Shown piece after piece: positions 34,801-42,946 of a stretch of 64,000 nt of DNA. The notes beneath the pieces were generated by a model. It made no database searches. It was not told where the DNA came from and saw nothing but the letters and a program-made list of their open reading frames with translations. The DNA is from an uncultured Bacteroidota bacterium. GTDB taxonomy: Bacteria > Bacteroidota > Bacteroidia > Chitinophagales > Saprospiraceae. Position 1 is the stretch's first letter. Every line of letters starts with the position of its first letter. The translations under genes and the position numbers were made by a program. The DNA is taken from the NCBI GenBank assembly GCA_937872515.1, contig CALMSX010000045.1:1-64000 (forward strand), read 5' to 3'.

Positions 34801-36139
34801 CTATCCACAAACCGGCTGCAAACTCAGGAAATGCTCCTTTGTAATTAACAGTGGTGAAAAATCCATCAGCAGGATAAGCTGCCAGATCTTTTACAACATT
34901 TTCATTGGATGCTGGGCGAGGGTCAAGATTTCCATCCTGGGTCCTCGAAATAGATTTAATACCAGGGTCCGCTATTTTGTTTTTATTCGCGTTCAAATGA
35001 TCAATAAGAGCCGTGGCTGAAGCATCTTCTGCTGCAGAACCAACTCTGATAATACCGGCTGCATCAAGTGTGGCAAAAGCACCAATTTCATAAAACAGGT
35101 TGCTCATCAATTTCAACTCACCCGCTACTAACTTTGCATAGGCATCATTGATTCCGGCAGCTTTATCCTGAACTTCCAATCCTTTTGATTTGGTAGACAC
35201 CAAAATACTGTTGGCCAATGTTCCCGCTGTCCCAGCTCTAAGGTTCCAACCAATAGGATTGGCTGCAGCACCATTAGGTCCTGAGCCAATATGGGTCCAG
35301 TTATAAACAGTAGGATTTGAATAAGGAGTAAGGTCGTCTGGGGTTGAACCATCAAATTCGCCTCCAGCATCTGCCACATCGTCTCTTTGGATACTAAACC
35401 AAAACTGTCCCTTTCCGGTATAAGCTTCATCCCAGTCATAAGAATCATCTTCTGTAAAAGCAACGACCGCATATTTGAGATTGGGCGCACCCCCAAAAAA
35501 TTCAATGCCGTCATCTGAGTTGGCATAAACTTCAATATACTCTAATTTGGTTCCGCTTCCGACTGCAGCAAGAGAAAGACCATTCAATTCACTCCCGGAA
35601 GCAATTTGTCTTCCTCCGTGACGAATTGACACATATTTTAATACACCTGAATTATCGGCATTGTCAGTACCACCATACAATCCTCTTGGTTCTGTGGTGG
35701 GTATTCCTTCCAGGTTAACCTCTGCATTACCATTCTTTTGAGTAATTGCTTTTCCCAAAATAGCCAAACCACCCCAAAGCGCGTTGTCTCTTGGTCCGAG
35801 ATCTGTGGGATTACTTACATCGTCTGCTTCTGCTGTAAATATAATGGGAGCGTTAACCGTACCTTCAGCATGAATTTTTCCACCTCTTGAAATAATCAAG
35901 GCTGATGGATTGCCAACATCGGCTCTGGGTGTAAATTTAACGACGGTTCCTGCCTCAATAATAAGGGTAGCGCCATCTTCCACAAACACCAGTCCGTCTA
36001 ATAGGTAAATATTATCATTGGTCCAACTAACAGTCTGTCCGGGTTGAATGTCACTGTCAGTAATGTTTACCAGGGTTTGAGCCTCCGCACAAAGGCCTCC
36101 TAACAACAGGGTAATTGAAAAAAGCAATTTTTGTATCAT
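31814..36139 (-). CDS. Secreted triplicated beta-helix protein with T9SS sorting domain
   Basis: About 1441 residues from the chosen ATG at 36139 (MIQKLLFSITLLLGG, a clean signal peptide ending AEAQ). The longer frame to 36172 runs into the -7 promoter motif and is rejected. Three tandem copies of a 443-residue module follow. Each has the same beta-helix strands (TLTIEAGTVVKFTPR, ALIISRGGKIHAEGT, DNSGVLKYVSIRHGG, SDDGIEFFGGAPNLKYAVV) as the lipoprotein at 17033-18481. The last 80 residues form a T9SS type A sorting domain (ISVYPNPASTSVVV ... GMYLIRFYDNAG ... KKLIVE). The protein is therefore exported by T9SS and probably attached to the cell surface. The receptor gene follows in the same transcript. 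No enzymatic motif recognised. Confidence 0.88.
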   Translation of the reverse strand: MIQKLLFSITLLLGGLCAEAQTLVNITDSDIQPGQTVSWTNDNIYLLDGLVFVEDGATLIIEAGTVVKFTPRADVGNPSALIISRGGKIHAEGTVNAPIIFTAEADDVSNPTDLGPRDNALWGGLAILGKAITQKNGNAEVNLEGIPTTEPRGLYGGTDNADNSGVLKYVSIRHGGRQIASGSELNGLSLAAVGSGTKLEYIEVYANSDDGIEFFGGAPNLKYAVVAFTEDDSYDWDEAYTGKGQFWFSIQRDDVADAGGEFDGSTPDDLTPYSNPTVYNWTHIGSGPNGAAANPIGWNLRAGTAGTLANSILVSTKSKGLEVQDKAAGINDAYAKLVAGELKLMSNLFYEIGAFATLDAAGIIRVGSAAEDASATALIDHLNANKNKIADPGIKSISRTQDGNLDPRPASNENVVKDLAAYPADGFFTTVNYKGAFPEFAAGLWIEGWSALDRNGHLKDLSQPNVVLVNDNSINPCENVTWTKDNVYIVDGLTFIEDCATLTIEAGTVVKFTPRPDIGNPSALIVSRGGKIFAEGTIDAPIIFTAEDDDVNDPTDLGPKDNALWGGLAILGRGVTQKNGNAEVNLEGIPTTEPRGLYGGADNADNSGVLKYVSIRHGGRQIASGSELNGLSLAAVGSGTKLEYIEIYANSDDGIEFFGGAPNLKYAVVAFAEDDSYDWDEIYTGKGQFWFSIQRDDVADSGGEFDGTTPDDLTPYSNPSVYNWTHIGSGPTGTAANPVGWNLRAGTAGTLANSILVSTKSKGLEVQDKAAGVNDAYSKLVAGELKLMSNLFYEISAFTTMDAAGIIRVGSAAEDKEATALVSHLTTNKNKIGNPGIKSISRVQDGALDPRPTSNENTVKELATYPTDGFFTTVNYKGAFPEFAAGLWIDGWSALDRNGHLKDLSEPNVVLVNDNSIKACENVTWTRDNVYVVDGLTFVEDCATLTIEAGTVVKFTPRPDIGNPSALIIARGGKIFAEGTEDAPIIFTAEDDNVNDPTDLGPKDNALWGGLAILGKGITQKNGNPEVNLEGIPTTEPRGLYGGTDNADNSGVLKYVSIRHGGRQIASGSELNGLSLAAVGSGTKLEFVEIYANSDDGIEFFGGAPNLKYAVVAFTEDDSYDWDEVCTGKGQFWFSIQRDDVADSGGEFDGTTPDDLTPYSNPTVYNWTHIGSGLNATAANPVGWNLRAGTAGTIANSILMEQKGKFIEVQDKAAGVNDAYSKLVAGELKLLNNIFFKTGAKLDASAEGIIRVGSAAEEKDAAALINHLLNNKTSVEDPLIASISRGQDNKLDPRACSSGSAYTTELSSISGSDAFFSAVPFKGAFGESWEELWIRNWTTLAKNNHLVTSPTICTVATGEEEWNNEISVYPNPASTSVVVKSAATQIVKVEIYTIDGKKAMDSNVGSEKEHTLDVMQLSKGMYLIRFYDNAGNTTTKKLIVE
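31990..36060 (-). repeat. Three tandem 1329-bp intragenic repeats
   Basis: The three module copies are spaced exactly 1329 bp apart: the same GATGGATTGCC-like segment lies at 33246, 34575 and 35904. The period is a whole number of codons (443) and does not change between copies, so no net indel has occurred since duplication. Identity between the copies is high by eye at both DNA and protein level. Outer limits are approximate. Confidence 0.85.
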
Positions 36140-36169
36140 GTTGGTAATTTTTATCAAATTGGTTTGTCG

Positions 36170-36177
36170 CAAAAGTA
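36170..36177 (-). promoter_or_regulatory. TAnnTTTG -7 element for the triplicated beta-helix gene
   Basis: TACTTTTG on the minus strand, 30 nt before the ATG at 36139. No -33 TTG at the usual distance. Confidence 0.45.
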
Positions 36178-36387
36178 GACTACCAATGAAAAGTAAAAAT
36201 TTCCGACACGTTAACTTATTATGAACAAAGTATGCTACAGTCGTACAATTGTTAATTTAATGTAACTGCTGAGTTAGCTTTATGATTTATCTCTCTACAG
36301 GTGGTTAAAATAATGTGGCTTCATTTAAAAAGGGTTTATAATAGGAGTCCGCCAGTCTGCGGCTAAACAATTGCTAACTAATCTTAA

Positions 36388-36987
36388 TTATGAGATAGTC
36401 ATGGTTTTTTTATACAATTCTTGTTTTAAGTGTTTGCTTATCATACTTTTTACGACTTCCCAACTTTCTTCATCCATGTTCGCAGATTTTCCTAAATCAT
36501 CGCATTTTCTTAATAAGATGTAATTGTTAAAATCAGGTCTAGCTTCAAATTCGCCAAACTCTTCTGCTGACAATTTTCCACCTTGAAATTCTAATGTTTT
36601 TTTACTGGCTACGCTTAAGCCCTCATAATACAGTGGGTCTCCAGAAACGAGGTATCTTTTGGCTATGACATGGCTCTCAACCAATTGACACAATCTGTTT
36701 GAAAAACCTAATTCCATTAAATACCTGGCTCCCTCTAATTCATGATTCATGATACCAAATCCTACCATTCCGTTGCTGAGATTTTCATCTTCACATAAAT
36801 GGCCTATGTCGTGCAAAAAAGCCGCAAGCTGTACTTCTTCATCATCACTCATCATTTGGGCAAGGTGCAGGCATTGGAAAGCATGTTGTGCTTGAGTAAC
36901 CTTTTCACCAAAATAATTTTCTTCGCCAAACTTTTGATATAAATAGAGGATTTTATCAATTACATTCTTGACATGACTTTTTTCCAT
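36388..36987 (-). CDS. PhnZ-like HD-domain protein of phosphonate operons (TIGR03276 type)
   Basis: 199 residues from the ATG at 36987. Every residue that I recall as active-site in PhnZ, the mixed-valent di-iron oxygenase that splits the C-P bond of 2-amino-1-hydroxyethylphosphonate, has a counterpart: Y25 and E28 (YFGE), metal ligands H35, H59, D60, H82, H106 and D163, and substrate-pocket H63, K110, S128 and R160. Spacing differs from PhnZ by only one or two residues. It is thus more likely an oxygenase than a hydrolase. It is divergent from a PhnX-like gene with a 182-nt gap. No PhnY-type dioxygenase that would make its substrate is encoded in the window. Confidence 0.8.
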   Translation of the reverse strand: MEKSHVKNVIDKILYLYQKFGEENYFGEKVTQAQHAFQCLHLAQMMSDDEEVQLAAFLHDIGHLCEDENLSNGMVGFGIMNHELEGARYLMELGFSNRLCQLVESHVIAKRYLVSGDPLYYEGLSVASKKTLEFQGGKLSAEEFGEFEARPDFNNYILLRKCDDLGKSANMDEESWEVVKSMISKHLKQELYKKTMTIS

Positions 36988-37169
36988 GTGAAATCTTTGT
37001 CGCAAAAATCAAACTTAAAAGTAAAGTAATTGTCAAGCAATGCTTACTAAAAAGTTAATGATCTCATTTAAAATTTATTCCCCCTGAATTAATATTCAGG
37101 TAATAATTTAATAACCCAGCGGGTAATTTATAAACACAAACAAAATGGATATTTGAAAAATTTTTACCA

Positions 37170-37859
37170 ATGATAAAAATGGTAGTGTTAGATATGGCAG
37201 GTACTTCAATAGAAGAAAACAACCTGGTCTATTATACTTTGAGAGAAACCATGGAAAAAAACGGGTATCTGATTGGAATCGACACCGTTTTATCACACGC
37301 AGCAGGAAAAGAAAAAAAAGAAGCCATCGCTGATTTGTACAAGGTCGTTAAAGGTACCCCAATAACAATTGAAGCAAAAGAAAACCTCTATCAGGAATTT
37401 TTACAACAACTGGATCAGGCTTATGATCACCATCCTGTAAAACCGGCAAGAGGGTTGGTTGAAATCCTTAATTTCCTGAGACAACAAAAAATCAGGGTCG
37501 TGTTTAATACCGGATACAATACTTACATAGCCCGCAAATTATTAAATAGAGTAGGCATAGATGAATTCAGGGACATTGACTTGCTGGTTACTGCAGATAT
37601 GGTCTCTAAACAAAGACCCCATCCTGACATGATTAACTATGCGTTGGAGTATTTTAAAATCAATGCGGTAAGCTGTATCAAAGTTGGAGATTCTACAGTT
37701 GATATCCAAGAAGGATTTAACGCTGGCTGCCGGTATTCGATTGGCATCACTACAGGAGCCCAGAATTTTTTTGAACTTACAGCCGTTGAACCCAGCTTTA
37801 TCATCGATGATTTAGAGGAACTCATACCCATTATACAAAAAATCAATGAAGCTCAATAA
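37170..37859 (+). CDS. PhnX-like phosphonatase, HAD superfamily (TIGR03351 type)
   Basis: 229 residues. The HAD nucleophile is D8 in VVLDMAGT; the second residue of the usual DxD is Ala, as in phosphonoacetaldehyde hydrolase (PhnX). A lysine (K49, in AAGKEKKE) lies 41 residues after D8, the same distance as the Schiff-base lysine from the nucleophile in PhnX. The third motif is VGDSTVDIQEG. PhnX splits phosphonoacetaldehyde into acetaldehyde and phosphate. The reading frame overlaps the DUF5690 transporter gene by 14 nt, so they are translationally coupled. The nearest alternative is a hydrolase of a related phosphonate aldehyde. Confidence 0.82.
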   Translation: MIKMVVLDMAGTSIEENNLVYYTLRETMEKNGYLIGIDTVLSHAAGKEKKEAIADLYKVVKGTPITIEAKENLYQEFLQQLDQAYDHHPVKPARGLVEILNFLRQQKIRVVFNTGYNTYIARKLLNRVGIDEFRDIDLLVTADMVSKQRPHPDMINYALEYFKINAVSCIKVGDSTVDIQEGFNAGCRYSIGITTGAQNFFELTAVEPSFIIDDLEELIPIIQKINEAQ

Positions 37860-39147
37860 ATGTACGGCGATCATTCGGCACCAGCTGGATCAATCACCCA
37901 TATTTCTGGCATTGTGGGCAGGCACTTTTAGCTTCATCTCCTACCTATGTATGTACATGGTAAGAAAGCCATTTACTGCCGGCACTTTTTCTGACCAAAG
38001 TTATTGGGGTATCGATCTGAAAATATGGCTTATCATTGCACAGGTATTGGGATATGCTTTATCTAAATTTATAGGTATACGGGTTATTTCTACCCTTAAC
38101 CCCAAAAGAAGACTTTTATTCTTTTGCTTACTAATGGTACTAGCAACCTCTTCACTTGGTATTTATTATCTTGTCCCCCTACCCTATGCCATTGTCTTCT
38201 TTTTTCTTAACGGCATACCCCTCGGCATGATATGGGGCATTGTCTTCTCCTATCTTGAAGGTAGAAAAATCACTGAAGTTTTAACAGCTGTATTAAGTAG
38301 CAATTTTATTATTAGCTCGGGCTTTGCCAAATCTCTTGGAAGTTATCTAGTTGCATCTGGAATTGATGAAAATGCGATGCCTTTCTTTTGTGCTCTGCTT
38401 TTTCTTCCAATAGCTATGGTTAGCTTTTATCTCCTATCACTCACACCCGCACCAGACAACAAAGACCAACTCCTGCGAGTGGAAAGAAAGCCTATGAATA
38501 AAAAAGACCGGAAATGGATTATAAAAAAACATGGTATTGCACTTTTGTTGTTTACCTTAACCTATGTCTTTTTAACCATTATCAGAGATATTAGCGATAA
38601 TTTTGCGGTGGAGATCTGGAGTGCAACAGGCATACATAACAATAGGTCAATTTATACGTTGACAGAATTACCGGTTGCCATCATCCTATTGATTGGACTG
38701 GCTTTGATTTACCGAATTAAGGATAACGATACGGCTTTAAAGACTATTTACACCATGATGTTTTTTTGTATTGGTATCCTGCTGGTATCTACCTATCTTT
38801 TTGATAGCGGGTATTTAAATCCGACTTTTTGGATGATAGTTTCAGGCAGCGCACTTTTTATTCCTTATATTTTGTTCAATGGTATCTTATTTGATCGCTA
38901 CATTGCTTCTTTTAGGTTTAATGGCAATACAGGATTTTTTATGTACACCGCAGATGCTTTTGGATATTTGGCAAGTGCTTTTATTATGTTGTCTAAAAAC
39001 ATCACGGATGCTTCGGCTGACTGGTTGAGTTACTACATTAAAATTTCATATGCAGGGGGAGTGATATTAAGCGTTGTGCTTTGCATTACCTTGCTCCATC
39101 TTTATCACAAACTAAAAAACAAAGAAACCATAGTTAGTTTTACCTAA
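37846..39147 (+). CDS. DUF5690 family major-facilitator-like membrane transporter
   Basis: 433 residues with about 12 hydrophobic membrane segments, in two sets of six with a charged loop around residues 205-225 (the MFS layout). Recognisable features are MYMVRKPFTAGTF near the first helix, and FLNGIPLGMIWGIVFSYLEGRK near helix four. Its place between a PhnX-like hydrolase (14-nt overlap) and a TIGR03364 flavoenzyme (10-nt gap) makes a phosphonate such as 2-aminoethylphosphonate or an N-alkyl derivative the probable cargo (inference). DUF5690 has no proven substrate that I know of. Confidence 0.8.
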   Translation: MKLNKCTAIIRHQLDQSPIFLALWAGTFSFISYLCMYMVRKPFTAGTFSDQSYWGIDLKIWLIIAQVLGYALSKFIGIRVISTLNPKRRLLFFCLLMVLATSSLGIYYLVPLPYAIVFFFLNGIPLGMIWGIVFSYLEGRKITEVLTAVLSSNFIISSGFAKSLGSYLVASGIDENAMPFFCALLFLPIAMVSFYLLSLTPAPDNKDQLLRVERKPMNKKDRKWIIKKHGIALLLFTLTYVFLTIIRDISDNFAVEIWSATGIHNNRSIYTLTELPVAIILLIGLALIYRIKDNDTALKTIYTMMFFCIGILLVSTYLFDSGYLNPTFWMIVSGSALFIPYILFNGILFDRYIASFRFNGNTGFFMYTADAFGYLASAFIMLSKNITDASADWLSYYIKISYAGGVILSVVLCITLLHLYHKLKNKETIVSFT

Positions 39148-39157
39148 TTTTTTTATC

Positions 39158-40311
39158 ATGAAAAGTCAAATCATTATTGTGGGTGGCGGAATTTTGGGCC
39201 TTGCCCATGCCTATCACTTACTTGAAGCAGGCCAACAAGTTACATTATTAGAAAAAAATAATCCCTTACAAGGATCCAGTGTTCGCAATTTCGGTCAGAT
39301 TGTCCCTTCCGGCTTTTCAGACAGTGGCAAAAATATGGTATAAAGTCAGTTGCCCTTTATCAAAAAATCCACGAAGAATGGGATTTAAAATTGAGAAAGG
39401 AAGGTAGTCTCTACGTGGCTTCAAACGAAGAAGAACTGACCTTGCTTTATGAACTGAATCAAATCAATGCCGAAAATAATTATCCTTCAATCATGCTTTC
39501 TTCAGCTGAATGTATCAAACGCACTCCCGGCTTAAAAGAAGAATACGTAGCAGGTGGGCTTTATTTTGACAATGAATGGGTGGCGGATCCTGTTAATACC
39601 GTGCATCGTCTAACCCAATATCTGATAGAACGAAAGGGACTCAATTACCTTCCTGCCTGTCACGTTTATAATTACCAAAATTCTTCAGGTCATATTTTGG
39701 TCAACTCCAACTTAGGTCAATACCAATGCGAACAACTCCTCTTTTGCCCAGGTCATGATTTGGAAAATGCCCCTATGGGTGGCAATCAGATGAATGAGCT
39801 GCTCTCCGTAAAATTACAGATGTTGGAAATAAAACCAACGAATAGATTGAATTTAAAAGGTTCTCTACTCACAGGGCGCACCATCAAAAGGTATGAATCA
39901 TTTAAAGAATGTCCTTCATATCAAAGAATTGTTTCTAATCAGGATACCAATGACGAATGTTTACAATTGGGTATCCACTTACTTTTTAAAGAAACCCATG
40001 ATGGCAATCTTATAGTTGGGGATTCACATCAATATGCACCTTATACAGAAAAAGACAGTCTTTATCCCTACATAACAGATCAACATATCAATGAATTACT
40101 CCTGGGGGAGATGCATAAAATTTTAGACATTGGAGGATACAAAATAGTAAAAACATGGAACGGACTATATACCCAACAAGCCACAGGAGACATTTGCAGT
40201 ATACAAGTAGATGAAAATATTTATGTGATCACCGCCATTGGGGGCAAGGGCATGACAGCCAGTCTGGGCTGGGCTCAGGAAAATGTTAAACAAATTTTCA
40301 ACATCATATAG
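39158..40311 (+). pseudogene. FAD-dependent oxidoreductase of TIGR03364 type, split by a frameshift
   Basis: The first frame (39158-39343) gives an FAD-binding start, IIVGGGILGLAHAYHL, and SVRNFGQIVPSGFSDSGK, then stops at TAA. The second frame carries on at once with KYGIKSVALYQKIHEEW and continues to 40311. Adding one A to the five-A run at 39329-39333 restores one 384-residue protein of normal family length. Whether this is a sequencing error in a homopolymer or a true mutation cannot be told here. TIGR03364 enzymes recur in phosphonate operons; related flavoenzymes are reported to oxidise N-alkylated 2-aminoethylphosphonate to phosphonoacetaldehyde, the PhnX substrate. The C-terminal part (GGKGMTASLGWAQEN) is intact. 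Confidence 0.82.
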
Positions 40312-40383
40312 GCAGTTATTAAATCCTGTTGGAAAAACAGCACCAGTCCTTACCCTACGGTACGATCAATAAAATTTAAATAT

Positions 40384-42543
40384 CTATTTGATCACAATTT
40401 TTTTAGTGCTCAGCATTATCCCTTTATCATTGACAAAAGAAATGAAGTACAATCCTTTGGGAAGGTTGGCCACCCGCCATGTAGTGAGCTGATCGGAGAT
40501 GATTTGACCCATTACTTCTGTTCCCGCCTCGTTCATCAAATTGGCTCTAAGCCCCTTCAGTTCAATTGCCTCACCAATGTCAATGTATAAATTACCGCCT
40601 GAAGGGTTAGGATAACATTTGATTTCAAAAGTTTTTCCCTGTTCATCGTCGCTGCTCAACAATACAAAAATATTAAGGGTATCTTCAACCATGACAAATG
40701 AGGTGTCTACTACCTGTGTGTGAATGGTGTCATAAACCACCACATAACAGGAATCTTTGCAAATACCATTGTATTTAAGGGTACTGCAAAATACATTGCT
40801 GCAGCCGTTGATATCTGTTATGGTCACGCAGATGGGTTTTGGCCACCCATCGCTTGAGGTTGTTGCTTCATTGATATCATAGGAGTCACCCGTATAGTTT
40901 AGGCTATCTTGATTGCCTTGCAAGCCGTCGGGAAGCTGCCAGGAAAATAAATAAGGTGCGGTGCCTTTGTATAAATACGCGGTAAGTGATGCTTGTTCAT
41001 CATTGACCACTTTGGTGCAAAAGGATAAAATGTTGGGCAACAAAGCACCTGCCGGAGTAGGGTTAACACGCACCAGCACAGATGCGATAGCCGTATCTCC
41101 ATTGGAATCAACCACCGTTAACCGATACATGGCATCCACAGTGGGACAAACCCTCAGCAATGATGCGGACGAACCATCGCTCCAATCAAAGTGGGTGTAG
41201 ACACCTGAGCCCCCGGTTACAACAGGCACTAAATCAATACACCCTCCTTCACAAATTTCTACATCGCTTAGCTGAATCTGAAGAGGCTCGGATGAACAAT
41301 CAATGGCTGTCTCAAAATACAAAGGAGTAGAAAGACTGCAAGCAATATCTGACCAGCAACCTGTTTCGCCATCAGCAGTAACTGCCAAAGTGATATCCAG
41401 TTTCTGATTTTCACAATCCTGCAAATCCTCCAGGTCTTTAACTTTTAAATCAATACAAAAATTGATGTTTTGGATTGCCGTGCAAGAAGATGGTTTTCCC
41501 CACATGTTATCTGGGGCACCATCATTGCTGCATGAAGGAGATCCGGCATTGGAAACAAACCACCATCCACCAGGTAAGGTAGTACCTGCAGACATGCCGG
41601 CATTCTGGCCTCCGTATTTCATGTACTTTCTGCCATCCACCGATTCAATGGCATAAATGTTGGAGTTAACATTGTAATCTACACTTCCCTCATCCAGCCA
41701 AAACCAACCACCATCGGGCGACTGTGCACTTAGATTGGATCCTGCATAATCCCAGGCTCCTGAGATGTTGGGTATAATTCCCTGAATCCACTGACAGTTG
41801 TTGCCATCAGGTGGGGGTGGAGCCGATACACTAAAATCAATATTAAAACAAAAGTTTACTACTTCTCCCGGATGAAAGGGGCCTTCCGGACTTTCATTGG
41901 GGTAGGCAGGTCTGGTTATTTGTGCGATGTCGGCTGAATAACAATCAAAGGCATTATAAAAAGAAACAACACAAATATCAAATGAACCGAGATTAAGTCC
42001 GTCTTTTGCTTCCACCTTTATCCAAAAAGTCTGATTGGTGTTTGAACTTACCTTTATTGTGTTTTTTGATTCACATGGAATGGAAGACGGCACGAGTTCA
42101 AGTGCATTGCAGCTGCTGCCTCTATACACACTAATCAAGGGAGAAAATCCGGAAGAAATGTCAATAATCAATGAACCCGATTGGTCATCTGTAACTACCT
42201 TAAACCATACAGAAGCCCCATTCATGTCACAATCGCCAGGCTCCGATACATTCATATCATTGCAAGAGGAAGCACAGGAAAATCCACCATCACTCACGGG
42301 TCGGAGCTCTGCTGTTACATCAAAACATGTTTCTGCTCCTGTACAAGCTGAAGTAGGTTTAGCTGAATTTAAAAGTCCCTTACCGACTGACTCCAACTTC
42401 ATTGAGGGTCTGATATCCTTACTGTCAGCATGAGTTGAAGGAAGATTATCCAATTTTTTCAGACCAAAACCACTGGCGGATCCGGGGTTAAAAGACAAAA
42501 AGGTGAAAATACAATAAACAGAAATCCAAGCGATTTTTCTCAT
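40384..42543 (-). CDS. Secreted T9SS cargo protein, function unknown
   Basis: 719 residues. Signal peptide (about 1-23), then beta-rich domains with many cysteines (about 60-190 resembles a pre-peptidase C-terminal or Ig-like module: GADMNGASVWFKV-like DMNGASVWFKVVTDDQSGSL). A middle segment about residues 200-400 has paired cysteines, and an Ig-like/PKD-type module lies about 420-500. A T9SS type A sorting domain closes the protein (IKCYPNPSGGNLYIDIG ... GLYFISFVNDKG ... KKIVIK). It should be exported to the surface. No catalytic motif is recognised. It converges with the phosphonate cluster and has no operon partner. Confidence 0.85.
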   Translation of the reverse strand: MRKIAWISVYCIFTFLSFNPGSASGFGLKKLDNLPSTHADSKDIRPSMKLESVGKGLLNSAKPTSACTGAETCFDVTAELRPVSDGGFSCASSCNDMNVSEPGDCDMNGASVWFKVVTDDQSGSLIIDISSGFSPLISVYRGSSCNALELVPSSIPCESKNTIKVSSNTNQTFWIKVEAKDGLNLGSFDICVVSFYNAFDCYSADIAQITRPAYPNESPEGPFHPGEVVNFCFNIDFSVSAPPPPDGNNCQWIQGIIPNISGAWDYAGSNLSAQSPDGGWFWLDEGSVDYNVNSNIYAIESVDGRKYMKYGGQNAGMSAGTTLPGGWWFVSNAGSPSCSNDGAPDNMWGKPSSCTAIQNINFCIDLKVKDLEDLQDCENQKLDITLAVTADGETGCWSDIACSLSTPLYFETAIDCSSEPLQIQLSDVEICEGGCIDLVPVVTGGSGVYTHFDWSDGSSASLLRVCPTVDAMYRLTVVDSNGDTAIASVLVRVNPTPAGALLPNILSFCTKVVNDEQASLTAYLYKGTAPYLFSWQLPDGLQGNQDSLNYTGDSYDINEATTSSDGWPKPICVTITDINGCSNVFCSTLKYNGICKDSCYVVVYDTIHTQVVDTSFVMVEDTLNIFVLLSSDDEQGKTFEIKCYPNPSGGNLYIDIGEAIELKGLRANLMNEAGTEVMGQIISDQLTTWRVANLPKGLYFISFVNDKGIMLSTKKIVIK

Positions 42544-42946
42544 GATTTGGTATTGATTGTGTTGATAAAATTAAAAATAAATTCTGCCCTTTTACTATAC
42601 GAACCAACAAATTAAACAGTATTGCGCTATGCCGACAAATTAAAGTTGTTTTCCTATCAATCAGAAAAAGAATGAGTATGATCAAACTCCTGAATTGGAA
42701 GAAAAGAAATAAATGAATAAAAATGGTGCAGACAATTGGAGTTGATGCAATCGTTCGAATTGTATTTAATAAGGTGAAATAACAAAACTCCGGGAGCGGG
42801 TCTTATTCTTTGGGCAATGCTAAAAAGGCTGTAATCCTGATTAATTTTCCCGACTTAAATCAGGATAATTGTTGTGGAAGATTAAAATGCTAGAAGCAGG
42901 GATAAAAAAAAAGGATGAACCTAAGTCCACCCTTTTCCACTTGATG
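42544..42946. other. Intergenic stretch between T9SS cargo gene and tRNA-Lys
   Basis: No credible coding sequence. It holds the tRNA-Lys terminator (42904-42932) and one 9-bp perfect dyad, ATCCTGATT at 42834-42842 with AATCAGGAT at 42858-42866, of unknown role. The dyad is not followed by a T run on the plus strand. Confidence 0.45.
42904..42932 (-). terminator. Terminator of tRNA-Lys
   Basis: On the minus strand GGGTGGA (42932-42926) pairs with TTCATCC (42919-42913) with two G:U pairs and a 6-nt loop, followed by nine T (42912-42904). It starts 14 nt after the tRNA 3' end. Confidence 0.8.

Noticed and set aside
14219..36139. Multidrug transporter role for the beta-helix proteins
   Set aside because: Such database names exist for this family, but the proteins have no membrane helices, only a lipobox or T9SS domain and beta-helix repeats.
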